From an uncultured Clostridia bacterium (GTDB lineage Bacteria > Bacillota > Clostridia > TANB77 > CAG-508): a stretch of DNA of 33,109 nt. Shown here piece after piece: positions 15,896 through 23,891 of this stretch. A program made the position numbers and the translations under genes. Each line of letters starts with the position of its first letter. Position 1 is the first letter of the stretch. Location of the stretch: NCBI GenBank assembly GCA_944393025.1, contig CALXYR010000004.1, forward strand, positions 1 through 33,109. The letters run 5' to 3'. A model generated the notes under the pieces. The model was not told where the DNA came from and made no database searches. It saw nothing but the letters and a program-made list of their open reading frames with translations.

Positions 15896-17508
15896 GGCAT
15901 ATCCCCCTCTATTACAATCTTAACAAACTCTTCTTGTTTTTCTCCTTGTGTTGAAACTACATTTTTTAAAATTCCATCTTCTTTAAGTTTTGCTTTAAAA
16001 TATCCAAGTTCATCATAATATTTTGATTGTGCATTTATTACTATATGTTTATTATTATTAGCTGATGTATTCTCAATTTCTGTTATTTGAACTTGTTGAG
16101 GTATTACAGCCATTATTCTTATTAATAAGTTAGGAATAGAGCCCTTCATATTTAAATTATCTTCTACTTTATCATTAATATCTCTAAGATTGTTTTCCAT
16201 GTCTTTATATTTACTTGCCTTTTGTTTCGTAGCATTTATATCATTGTCAACTAATTGTATTTGATTATCTGTATATTGTGCTACATCTTCTGCATCTGAT
16301 ATTTTATAATTTATTTGTTTATTTATATAAATAGAAAATAATGAATACAGAATTGTAAGTATTAATACTCCTGATGTCATTCTTAATAACCATTTTTCCG
16401 TATTATCAAGTTTTCCTTTTAAGCTAAAATCAATATTATGACTCTTTTTTTCTTTTTTAGTAAGACTCATATCTAATTTAAGCCATTCTGGTAATTGATC
16501 TGCAAAGCTTGTTTTTTTAAAATTCATATTTTTTATTCCATACCCTAAGCCTTGCATTGCAATAGCTATAGCAGAATTTACTTCGATATAATCTTTAATG
16601 TTTATTTTTAAATTTTCTGTTACAAAATATGGTTTTAATATTTCACATTTTTCATTGGTAAAAAATTCTTGAAAATATAAGTCTATATTGTTAACCACTG
16701 ACATAGTTCCAGTTATATAAATTTTTTCATATTTAATAGTTGAATTTGCAATATATTCTTGTATATTTGTAACTATTTTGTATAAGGTTGGCATTATATA
16801 ATTTAAGTTTTCATTTTCTTCTTCTTGAAGTTCTTTTCCTTCCATTGTATATATTGTGGATTCTTTACAAATTTCATATGCTTTTAAATATGAATTCTCT
16901 TTACTTGCTATTTGACTTAATATTTCTTCAGATCCAAATTCCAATTTTTGAATATCATACACCTTTTGATTTATAATACTAGTAATCGTTGTTTGGCCTT
17001 CAATATTAACTATTAATATATTTTCTTTTGGTTTTATAGAAGCAACATTTGATATGCTTGTACCAATTGGAGTAATTGTTGATAGTTTATAATTTACCAT
17101 TGATTGTGTTGTTTTTGAAATTGAAGATTTATCTGATGAAATATGAATTATTTTTACTTTATCTTTATCATTAATTTCATTAGATATAGCATATCTTGTT
17201 TCAAAAGCATTTTTGTTAATTTTTTTATCATAACAATATGATTCAAATTCTGTGTCAATTGCTTTTTTTAAATCGTTTTTATTTAGTAGACTAAACATAT
17301 AAAAATAATTATATGCTTCTTCTGCTAAATTAACACTAATTGGTATATTGTAACTAAAAGTTTCAGATACTATTTGTTCAAGTGCCTCTCCTATTTTTTC
17401 ATAAAATTTAACTCCAAAAGCTTCTACTTTTAAAATTTCTCTTTCCTTAGTTACTTTTGCATATTTAATTACATTTTTTTCTATATACAATCCTAAACAA
17501 CTTGACAT
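15892..17508 (-). CDS. pilM: PilM-PilN fusion protein (GspL-like layout)
   Basis: Residues 1 to about 325 form a PilM-like actin-fold ATPase (LGLYIEKNVIKYAKV at the start, VNIEGQTTITSI near 167-178 and YITGTMSVVNN near 264-274). A linker containing SFADQLPEWLKL follows, then a membrane helix at about 373-395, a coiled coil (400-450) and a ferredoxin-like domain resembling PilN (PNLLIRIMAVIPQQVQITEI to the C-terminus). PilM and PilN are usually two proteins held together by the PilN N-terminal INLLP peptide; here they are covalently joined, as in GspL of type II secretion. CAAAGGAG precedes the ATG. It is the first gene of the pilus operon, followed by pilO with a four-base overlap. Confidence 0.87.
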   Translation of the reverse strand: MSSCLGLYIEKNVIKYAKVTKEREILKVEAFGVKFYEKIGEALEQIVSETFSYNIPISVNLAEEAYNYFYMFSLLNKNDLKKAIDTEFESYCYDKKINKNAFETRYAISNEINDKDKVKIIHISSDKSSISKTTQSMVNYKLSTITPIGTSISNVASIKPKENILIVNIEGQTTITSIINQKVYDIQKLEFGSEEILSQIASKENSYLKAYEICKESTIYTMEGKELQEEENENLNYIMPTLYKIVTNIQEYIANSTIKYEKIYITGTMSVVNNIDLYFQEFFTNEKCEILKPYFVTENLKINIKDYIEVNSAIAIAMQGLGYGIKNMNFKKTSFADQLPEWLKLDMSLTKKEKKSHNIDFSLKGKLDNTEKWLLRMTSGVLILTILYSLFSIYINKQINYKISDAEDVAQYTDNQIQLVDNDINATKQKASKYKDMENNLRDINDKVEDNLNMKGSIPNLLIRIMAVIPQQVQITEIENTSANNNKHIVINAQSKYYDELGYFKAKLKEDGILKNVVSTQGEKQEEFVKIVIEGDMP

Positions 17509-17624
17509 TTTATTCTCCTTTGTTTTTATTTACACCACTATTATATTTTGCAAAATGTAACAAATAATACTTGTATTTTTTACCTTTTCTAAATTTTCTA
17601 CAACATAATCATAGTTCTGTTAAT

Positions 17625-17652
17625 ATTTTACCTTTTTTTTTTCAAAAGTCAA
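17625..17652 (-). promoter_or_regulatory. Probable promoter of the pilus operon
   Basis: On the minus strand TTGACT (17652-17647) is followed after 16 bases by TAAAAT (17630-17625). Transcription would start near 17617, leaving a leader of about 110 bases before pilMN. A TATAAT sequence closer to the gene (about 17550) lacks a good -35 box. Confidence 0.5.
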
Positions 17653-17678
17653 TAATTATTGTTTTTTTTAACATAAAT

Positions 17679-17715
17679 GTAATATTTTTGTAATATTTTT
17701 GTAATATTACAAAAA
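17679..17715. repeat. 11-bp direct repeats and a 20-bp palindrome between uppP and the pil operon
   Basis: GTAATATTTTT occurs at 17679-17689 and 17690-17700, and its first eight bases recur at 17701. The last repeat merges into a perfect 20-bp palindrome, TTTTTGTAATATTACAAAAA (17696-17715). It lies 27 bases upstream of the pil promoter -35 box and just after the uppP stop. It could be a regulator binding site or part of a weak uppP terminator. Confidence 0.7.
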
Positions 17716-17723
17716 ATATAATT

Positions 17724-18536
17724 TTAAATTCGTACAAATGCAAGAATTAATATTATTATTCCAAATATCATTCTATATATTGCAAAAATTTTAAAACTGC
17801 CCTTCTTTAGATAATTTAAAAGCCATTTTATAACAATTATTCCTACTATAAAACTTGTAAATACTCCTATAAAAAATGGTATACTAAAAATAAATTCTCC
17901 TTCTATAAGCTTAAGCATACTAGCTGCAAAGACAATTGGTGTTGATAACATAAAAGAATACTTTGCAACAGATTCTCTATCTACGCCCATTGCTCTTCCA
18001 ACAGTCATAGTTATGCCAGATCTAGAAACTCCTGGTACAAATGCTAAGCATTGTGAAAGTCCTATTAAAAAACTTTGTTTAAAATTCATATTTTCATAGT
18101 TTGTATTAGATTTTGCTTTTTTATCAACCAAATATAAAATAATTCCCATTACTATTAATGAAATGGCAATTATTATTGGTTGTTTTAATGCATCACCTGC
18201 AAATTTATCTAATATTAAACCAATTATACCACTTGGTATTGTTGCAATAACTAAATACCAAAACATTCTTCCTTCAGTTGTTTTTTCTTTTTTTATTACT
18301 TGATTATATCCACCAATAAATAAATTAATCCAATCTTTAAAAAAGAAAATTCCTATTGCTAAAAGTGTTCCAAAATGTAATGCTACATCAAATCCTTCAA
18401 ATGCTATTTCAAATTCTGGATTAGATGTCCAATTAAATATCCATGGTATAATATTTAAATGTCCTGAACTAGATATTGGTAATAATTCAGTTAATCCTTG
18501 TATAATACCTAATATTAAAGCTTGTAAAATAGTCAT
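17724..18536 (-). CDS. uppP: Undecaprenyl-diphosphatase UppP/BacA
   Basis: UppP removes a phosphate from undecaprenyl pyrophosphate to regenerate the lipid carrier for peptidoglycan and wall polymer export; high levels confer bacitracin resistance. The 270-aa polytopic membrane protein has the two family motifs, GLTELLPISSSGH (14-26) and PGVSRSGITMTVG near residue 168, with the expected Glu17 and Ser/Arg residues. Length is normal. AGGAGG precedes the ATG. It follows dpaA by 26 bases and is probably cotranscribed with it and the TPR gene upstream. Confidence 0.96.
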   Translation of the reverse strand: MTILQALILGIIQGLTELLPISSSGHLNIIPWIFNWTSNPEFEIAFEGFDVALHFGTLLAIGIFFFKDWINLFIGGYNQVIKKEKTTEGRMFWYLVIATIPSGIIGLILDKFAGDALKQPIIIAISLIVMGIILYLVDKKAKSNTNYENMNFKQSFLIGLSQCLAFVPGVSRSGITMTVGRAMGVDRESVAKYSFMLSTPIVFAASMLKLIEGEFIFSIPFFIGVFTSFIVGIIVIKWLLNYLKKGSFKIFAIYRMIFGIIILILAFVRI

Positions 18537-18562
18537 ATTTTCCCTCCTAATTTCAATATAAA

Positions 18563-19411
18563 TTATACTATATTTTTACTAATAATTTTTTTAATGTATT
18601 TTGCTGCTGTTTTTGGTGTTTCTCTTCCTGGAATTCCTAAAGCAACTATTAAATTCATTTTTTCTTTTTGTGCATATTCTTTATCTACTCCGCCTGGGCT
18701 TGATGCTAAATCTATTATTAAGGTATTTTTATTTATTAATTTTAATTCTTTTTCACCTAAAATTATATATGGAACTGTATTAATTATAATATCAAATTTA
18801 TTTAAAAAATTTTGCAATTCATCATATTTTAGTGGAAAATATCTTTTCTCTCTTATCCAAGCTAAATCACTATCTTTTCTAGCTGTACAATATATATTTG
18901 CACCAAGTGCACTGAATCTATCACATAATATTTTTCCAATTTTTCCAAATCCACATATCAATACATTACTTTCGTGAATTGTTTCTTCTCTTTCATTAAT
19001 TGCAATTTTTATTGTTCCTTCAACTGTTGGAATAGCATTTAAAATTGTTAGTTCTTCATCTTCTAATAAATCAATATTATTTATTGTTTTATCATCATAA
19101 TAATCCTTAGGAATTTTTCCTGCTATAAAATATTTATTTTTTATTAATTCTTTTAATTTTTGTACTTTTATTTCTTTATCCGAAAATGGTGTATTTACAT
19201 TTATTCCATCTTTTGTAAATGGTATACTACTTATTATATATTTTGATGAACTAATAGCTGTTTCTAAATTTGTACAATTTATTATATTTTTTTCTTCTTT
19301 GTTATTAAAATATTTCTCAATTCCAAATGTATACACTTTATTATTTTCATTAGCATATAATTGTGCTAATCTAATATTTCTTAAATCTCCACCTATTATA
19401 GATATTTCCAT
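18563..19411 (-). CDS. dpaA: Dipicolinate synthase subunit A-like (DpaA/SpoVFA)
   Basis: DpaA with DpaB oxidises the dihydro(xy)dipicolinate intermediate of the lysine pathway to dipicolinic acid, which is loaded into the spore core with calcium. The 282-aa protein has an N-terminal domain typical of DpaA (MEISIIGGDLRNIRLAQLYANE, IISSIPFTKDG) and a C-terminal NAD(P)-binding Rossmann domain (VLICGFGKIGKILCDRFSALGANIYCTARK, residues ~146-175), ending with IIDLASSPGGVD and ALGIPGRETPKTAA. The flavoprotein partner dpaB normally follows directly, but here the next gene is uppP and no dpaB occurs in the window. GAGGATGTG precedes the ATG at a long spacing. The gene suggests a spore-forming lineage; the mother-cell sigma-E/K promoter expected for it was not identified. 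Confidence 0.85.
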   Translation of the reverse strand: MEISIIGGDLRNIRLAQLYANENNKVYTFGIEKYFNNKEEKNIINCTNLETAISSSKYIISSIPFTKDGINVNTPFSDKEIKVQKLKELIKNKYFIAGKIPKDYYDDKTINNIDLLEDEELTILNAIPTVEGTIKIAINEREETIHESNVLICGFGKIGKILCDRFSALGANIYCTARKDSDLAWIREKRYFPLKYDELQNFLNKFDIIINTVPYIILGEKELKLINKNTLIIDLASSPGGVDKEYAQKEKMNLIVALGIPGRETPKTAAKYIKKIISKNIV

Positions 19412-19478
19412 AATTCAAAATCACATCCTCATATAATACTTATTCAATTATATGAAGATAGCATGTACTTTATATTTG

Positions 19479-20687
19479 TTAATTTTCTCTTTGTTTTTGT
19501 TCTTTTCTTATATAATTTTTTTCTAAATTTTTCATCATTGTTAAGTCATCATTATTTAGTTCACTTGTCAATGAACAGGTTCTTGATAAATGATTTAATG
19601 CTCTTTTTTCTTTTAATAATAATTTTGTTTTTTTGATTTCTTCTCTTTTCTCTTTTTCTGGCTTTTTCACTTCATTTTTTATAGGAGTAAATACAGTTTC
19701 CTTTTGCATTTTATCATATAGTTTTGGATCAAGTTCTATTGCAATATTCATATAATTAGCTGATTTTTCTTTATCTCCTTTTAAAATAGCTACTTGTGAT
19801 AAATAATAATATGAACCTGATTCAACATCTTCTCCTTTTAAACTTTCTTTAAAAAACTTTTCTGCTTCTTCCAAATCTCCTGCAATTAATGCTATTTGTC
19901 CTAAACTTAATTTAGCATTATATAATAATGAATTGATTTCTGCTGCTTTTTCGTAAAATTCCTTTGCTCTTTGAAAATCATTAGTCATTGTATATACCAT
20001 TCCTAAATTATAATATAAATCATAATTTCCTGGATTGTACCTTAATGCATTCATGTAAACATTAATAGCTTCTTTATATCTTTCATTTATATATAATATT
20101 TCTCCTAATAAGTTAGTTGCTTCATAATATTCTGGGTTCTTCTTTAAAATGTCTTGTAACATTATTATTGCTTCTTCAGTTTTTTTATCTTTTTCTAACA
20201 ATTTAGCTATTTTATAATTTAATTTTATATCTTTATTATTTATTTGTGTAGCTCTAATGTATTCATCAACTGCAACAGAATAATTTTCTTCTTTTTCATA
20301 TATTTCTGCTAAAGTTTTATGTCCAATATAACTTTCAGGATATTTTTTTATAACTTTAAATAAATATTCTTTTGCCTTTTCTGCATTTCCTGAAGACATT
20401 GCAATTTTAGCTAATGTAATATATAGAATTTCAGGAAAATCTACTTTTTTACTATATTCTAATATTAAAATAATTGCTGGTAATATTATTGACAATATAT
20501 ACATTATTATTTTAAATATTATATTTAAATTTATATTAAAAAATAATTCTATAAAATTTATTACTATTCCAACAAATTCTAATCCAAGTATATATACATA
20601 AGTTGTGTCATTCTTTTTTATAAATCTTCCAAAAACAATAATAAATATAGCAAAAGCCAAAATATTAAAAATTATTTTTTCAATCAA
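19479..20687 (-). CDS. Membrane-anchored TPR repeat protein
   Basis: The 402-aa protein has three hydrophobic N-terminal segments (about 5-20, 29-52 and 56-76), then an array of tetratricopeptide repeats from about residue 88 to 325. The repeats are recognisable from recurring A-Y-P-x-Y and AxxLG/YxNLGxVY patterns such as YDLYYNLGMVYTMTNDFQRAKEFYEKAAEIN. A charged Lys/Glu tail follows. TPR domains bind partner proteins; no enzymatic motif is seen. The start is TTG, supported by GGAGAG seven bases before it and by the lack of an ATG nearby. It precedes dpaA by 67 bases, with a 9-bp-stem hairpin (19429-19455) in between. Partner and process are unknown; a cell-envelope or sporulation role is possible from position only. 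Confidence 0.85.
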   Translation of the reverse strand: MIEKIIFNILAFAIFIIVFGRFIKKNDTTYVYILGLEFVGIVINFIELFFNINLNIIFKIIMYILSIILPAIILILEYSKKVDFPEILYITLAKIAMSSGNAEKAKEYLFKVIKKYPESYIGHKTLAEIYEKEENYSVAVDEYIRATQINNKDIKLNYKIAKLLEKDKKTEEAIIMLQDILKKNPEYYEATNLLGEILYINERYKEAINVYMNALRYNPGNYDLYYNLGMVYTMTNDFQRAKEFYEKAAEINSLLYNAKLSLGQIALIAGDLEEAEKFFKESLKGEDVESGSYYYLSQVAILKGDKEKSANYMNIAIELDPKLYDKMQKETVFTPIKNEVKKPEKEKREEIKKTKLLLKEKRALNHLSRTCSLTSELNNDDLTMMKNLEKNYIRKEQKQREN

Positions 20688-20757
20688 TTATTTTCTCTCC
20701 TTTTTGAACCTAACATATTTAATTTGTATTTTTATCTTTGAGCTTTAAAAAACATTT

Positions 20758-21288
20758 TTAAAATTCAAAATTTTTTTCGTACCTTTTCATACATTTTTCT
20801 ATTATTTTTTCTGCTTCTTCTCTTCCTAGCATTCTATCTACAGTTGTTGTTTTTCCTTCTAATTGTTTATATACTTCAAAAAAATGTTTTATTTCATCAG
20901 ATATATGGTTTGGCAATGCTGAAATATCATTATAGCCATTTAAATATGGATCTTTTTTAGATATTGCAATTATCTTTTCATCTTCTTCTCCACAATCATT
21001 CATAATAAGAACTCCTATTGGATAACATTCAACTAAAGTAAGAGGTTGAATTTCTTCATTGCATAAAATTAATACATCTAGTGGATCATTATCTTCTGCA
21101 TAAGTTCTTGGAATAAATCCATAATTTGTTGGATAATGTGTAGCAGTATAAAGTACCCTATCTAATTTCAACATACCTGTTTCTTTATCTAATTCATATT
21201 TGTTTTTTCCACCTTTTGAGATTTCTACTACACTTACAAAATCACTTTTTGTAATTCTTTCTTTTTTTATATCATGCCATATATTCAT
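20758..21288 (-). CDS. ppa: Inorganic pyrophosphatase, family I
   Basis: This soluble enzyme hydrolyses pyrophosphate to phosphate, pulling biosynthetic reactions forward. The 176-aa protein carries the family I signature EDNDPLDVL with metal-binding Asp66, Asp68 and Asp71, plus HYPTNYGFIPRTY (51-63) and the C-terminal HFFEVYKQLEGK. Length matches bacterial family I enzymes. Many Clostridia use the unrelated family II enzyme or a membrane pyrophosphatase, so a family I enzyme is worth noting. A promoter and a weak ribosome binding site (GAAAGGAAATTAAG) lie upstream. The downstream neighbour is the TPR gene after 70 bases. Confidence 0.95.
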   Translation of the reverse strand: MNIWHDIKKERITKSDFVSVVEISKGGKNKYELDKETGMLKLDRVLYTATHYPTNYGFIPRTYAEDNDPLDVLILCNEEIQPLTLVECYPIGVLIMNDCGEEDEKIIAISKKDPYLNGYNDISALPNHISDEIKHFFEVYKQLEGKTTTVDRMLGREEAEKIIEKCMKRYEKNFEF

Positions 21289-21323
21289 TTTTTCTTAATT
21301 TCCTTTCTTTTATAACTTATATT

Positions 21324-21352
21324 ATTTTAATTTAAATTGCAAAATTTGTCTA
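21324..21352 (-). promoter_or_regulatory. Promoter of ppa
   Basis: On the minus strand TAGACA (21352-21347) is followed after 17 bases by TAAAAT (21329-21324). Transcription would start near 21316, about 28 bases before the ppa ATG. A terminator for the preceding gene lies just upstream, so ppa is likely to begin its own transcript. Confidence 0.55.
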
Positions 21353-21389
21353 GTAGTTTAATAAATATTAGTAATATTTCAAATTAGAT

Positions 21390-21429
21390 AAAATATAAAT
21401 GAACTTTAAGGAATGTCCCTAAAGTTCAT
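21390..21429 (-). terminator. Intrinsic terminator after dapF-murE
   Basis: ATGAACTTTA (21399-21408) pairs perfectly with TAAAGTTCAT (21420-21429), with further G-C pairing inside. On the minus strand the hairpin is followed by TTTATATTTTAT. It lies only a few bases beyond the dapF-murE stop codon and separates it from ppa. Confidence 0.8.
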
Positions 21430-21433
21430 GATT

Positions 21434-23764
21434 TTAATTATATAATTTTTCTTCAGCCTTTTTTACTGCTTCTCTTTCATCCCAATAATATTGAACGCCT
21501 TTTATTTCTTGATATTGTTCATGTCCTTTTCCTATTAAAAGAATAATGTCTCCTTCTAAAGCATTTTTCATAGCGTATTCTATAGCTTCTTGTCTATCTT
21601 TTATTATAATATATTTTCCACTACTTTTATTTAATCCAATTATTATATCATTATTAATAGATTCAATTTCTTCAAAACGAGGATTATCTTCAGTAAGAAT
21701 AGTTAAACCCGCATATTTTCCTGATATTTCTCCCATATCATATCTTCTGTCTTTTGCTCTATTGCCTCCACCACCAAAAATGCACACAATTCTTTTTGGT
21801 TTGTATTCCATTATTGTTTCCATTAAATTTGTCATTTCGTCTTCATTGTGAGCATAATCTATTATTAGCTTGTATTTTTCATTAGATACTGCAAGTTCCA
21901 TTCTTCCTTTAACATAAGCTGATTCTAATGCCTTTTTCATTGATAATACTTTTATTCCTAATTCATTTGCTATTGTTATAGCGCATAATGAATTATATAC
22001 TGAAAATCTACCTGGAATTGCCACTTCAAATTTATCATTTATTTTTCCTGTTGTATCAAATCCCATTCCCAAAAATTTTTCATTCATAATAAACTTAATG
22101 TCTTTAGCTCTCATATCTACATTTTCAGAATTTATTCCGAATTTTATTATTTCACATGTGTAATTTTCAATAATATTTTGCCAATTTTTATCATCTACAT
22201 TTATTATTCCTTTTTTGCATTTTTGAAATAATAAACTCTTACATTTCATATATTCTTCAAAACTTTCATGTTCGTTTGGTCCTATATGTTCGTTAGATAT
22301 ATTTGTAAATACTCCATAATCGAATATAAATCCATCTACTCTATGCATTTTTAATCCTTGAGAAGATACCTCCATAATTGCATATTTACAACCTTCTTCA
22401 ACCATTTCTCTAAATAATCTCTGTACATCATAATTTTCAGGTGTTGTATTATGTAGTGATATTTTTCTTTTTCCTATGTATGCACCTATAGTTCCAATTA
22501 ATCCAGCTTTTTCTCCATTTTCTTCAATCATCTTTTTTAGAATTGTTGAAGTAGATGTTTTACCTGCTGTTCCTGTTATTCCAACAGTAATTAGATCTTT
22601 TGATGGATATTTAAAATATGCTGCAGATATTTCTGCCATAGCTTGTCTTGATGATTTTACTTTTAATACTGTTACATCCTCATTTATTTCTACATCTCTT
22701 TCTATAATAATAACTTTTGCACCTTTTTTTATTGCATCTGGTATATATTTATGCGAATCTGCAGTAAAACCAACCTTTGCTATATATAAATCATCTTTTT
22801 CTACTTTATTTGAATTATCCTTTATATCTGATATATCTACATCTAGACTTCCTTTTATAAGTTCATAATCCACATTTTCCACAAGTTTTCTTAAATTTGT
22901 TATTCTATATTTTTTTATAATATCATCCACATCAATTTCAGATTCAAATACAGTATGTGCTGGTCCTTTCATAAACATTTTACCTGTTTTTTCATCCCAA
23001 TTTGTTTCCAAAATTCCACCTATTTGGTGTACACTTACCTTTCTATCACATCTTCCTGTTAAAACTGCTGCAACTGTTGCCGTACAGCATCCTGTTCCAC
23101 AACCTATTGTTTCTCCAGTTCCTCTTTCCCATTCTCTCATTTTTATATTGTTTCTGTCTATAACTTGTGCAAATGTAACATTGGTTTTATTAGGAAATAT
23201 ATCTGTTTTATACTCTATAGCTTTTCCATATTTCTCTACATCAAAATTATCTACATCATCTATAAACATTACACAATGAGGATTTCCCCATGAAACTGCA
23301 GTTATTTTAAATGTCTTGTCAAGTATTTTTACCTCTTGTTCTACAAATTCTGGTAATTTTGTATTTACAGGGATTAGACTAGTGTCTAATACAGGTTTGC
23401 CAATATTAGCTTCAATATTAACTGCTTTTCCATTTTCTACAATTAATTTAACATGTTGAATTCCACCTAAAGTTTCTATTGTTAATTCTTCTTTATCAGT
23501 TAGTTTATGATCATATACATATTTACTTAAAGATCTTAAAGCGTTCCCACACATTTCTCCTTCTGTTCCATCCGGATTAAACATTCTCATTCTGAAATCT
23601 GCAACATCAGAGGTGCAAATTAAAACTAATCCATCAGAACCTACTCCAAAATGTCTATCACTTATATATTTCGCAAGTTCATGTACATTATTTATTTTTT
23701 GATTAATTGCATCTATATATACATAGTCATTACCATAAGCTTGCATTTTTGTAAATTTTGTCAT
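21434..23764 (-). CDS. dapF-murE: DapF-MurE fusion: diaminopimelate epimerase / UDP-MurNAc-tripeptide ligase
   Basis: One 776-aa reading frame covers two enzymes. Residues 1-285 are DapF, which converts LL- to meso-diaminopimelate: MTKFTKMQAYGNDYV at the start, catalytic Cys72 in EMCGNALR and Cys222 in GCGTG, with WGNPHCV between. Residues ~295-776 are MurE, which ligates meso-DAP to UDP-MurNAc-L-Ala-D-Glu using ATP: an N-terminal domain with ITNLRKLVENVDYELIKGS, Walker A GITGTAGKTST (396-406), NTTPE, the DNPR motif for meso-DAP (693-696) and GKGHEQYQ. No stop, start with ribosome binding site or low-complexity break is visible at the junction. I chose the ATG at 23764, with AAGGAGAG eight bases upstream; a longer ORF from 23800 lacks one. 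All active-site motifs of both halves are present, so both activities are expected. Confidence 0.93.
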   Translation of the reverse strand: MTKFTKMQAYGNDYVYIDAINQKINNVHELAKYISDRHFGVGSDGLVLICTSDVADFRMRMFNPDGTEGEMCGNALRSLSKYVYDHKLTDKEELTIETLGGIQHVKLIVENGKAVNIEANIGKPVLDTSLIPVNTKLPEFVEQEVKILDKTFKITAVSWGNPHCVMFIDDVDNFDVEKYGKAIEYKTDIFPNKTNVTFAQVIDRNNIKMREWERGTGETIGCGTGCCTATVAAVLTGRCDRKVSVHQIGGILETNWDEKTGKMFMKGPAHTVFESEIDVDDIIKKYRITNLRKLVENVDYELIKGSLDVDISDIKDNSNKVEKDDLYIAKVGFTADSHKYIPDAIKKGAKVIIIERDVEINEDVTVLKVKSSRQAMAEISAAYFKYPSKDLITVGITGTAGKTSTSTILKKMIEENGEKAGLIGTIGAYIGKRKISLHNTTPENYDVQRLFREMVEEGCKYAIMEVSSQGLKMHRVDGFIFDYGVFTNISNEHIGPNEHESFEEYMKCKSLLFQKCKKGIINVDDKNWQNIIENYTCEIIKFGINSENVDMRAKDIKFIMNEKFLGMGFDTTGKINDKFEVAIPGRFSVYNSLCAITIANELGIKVLSMKKALESAYVKGRMELAVSNEKYKLIIDYAHNEDEMTNLMETIMEYKPKRIVCIFGGGGNRAKDRRYDMGEISGKYAGLTILTEDNPRFEEIESINNDIIIGLNKSSGKYIIIKDRQEAIEYAMKNALEGDIILLIGKGHEQYQEIKGVQYYWDEREAVKKAEEKLYN

Positions 23765-23815
23765 AACTTTTACTCTCCTTATATAAAGTTTTTTGTGCAT
23801 TTTTAAAATTCATTA

Positions 23816-23870
23816 GTGCAAAGTATATATAAAATATTTTAATTCAAAATATTTTATATATACTTTGCAC
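23816..23870. terminator. Perfect 25-bp inverted repeat with 5-base loop
   Basis: GTGCAAAGTATATATAAAAT and five further bases (23816-23840) pair perfectly with 23846-23870 around the loop AATTC. It lies 21 bases beyond the stop of the PLP enzyme gene and about 50 bases before the dapF-murE start. A terminator role is likely from position, but there is no clear T run after the stem, so it may instead be an mRNA-stabilising structure or a regulatory site. Confidence 0.65.
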
Positions 23871-23891
23871 CTAATATTTAAATGCTTTGAC

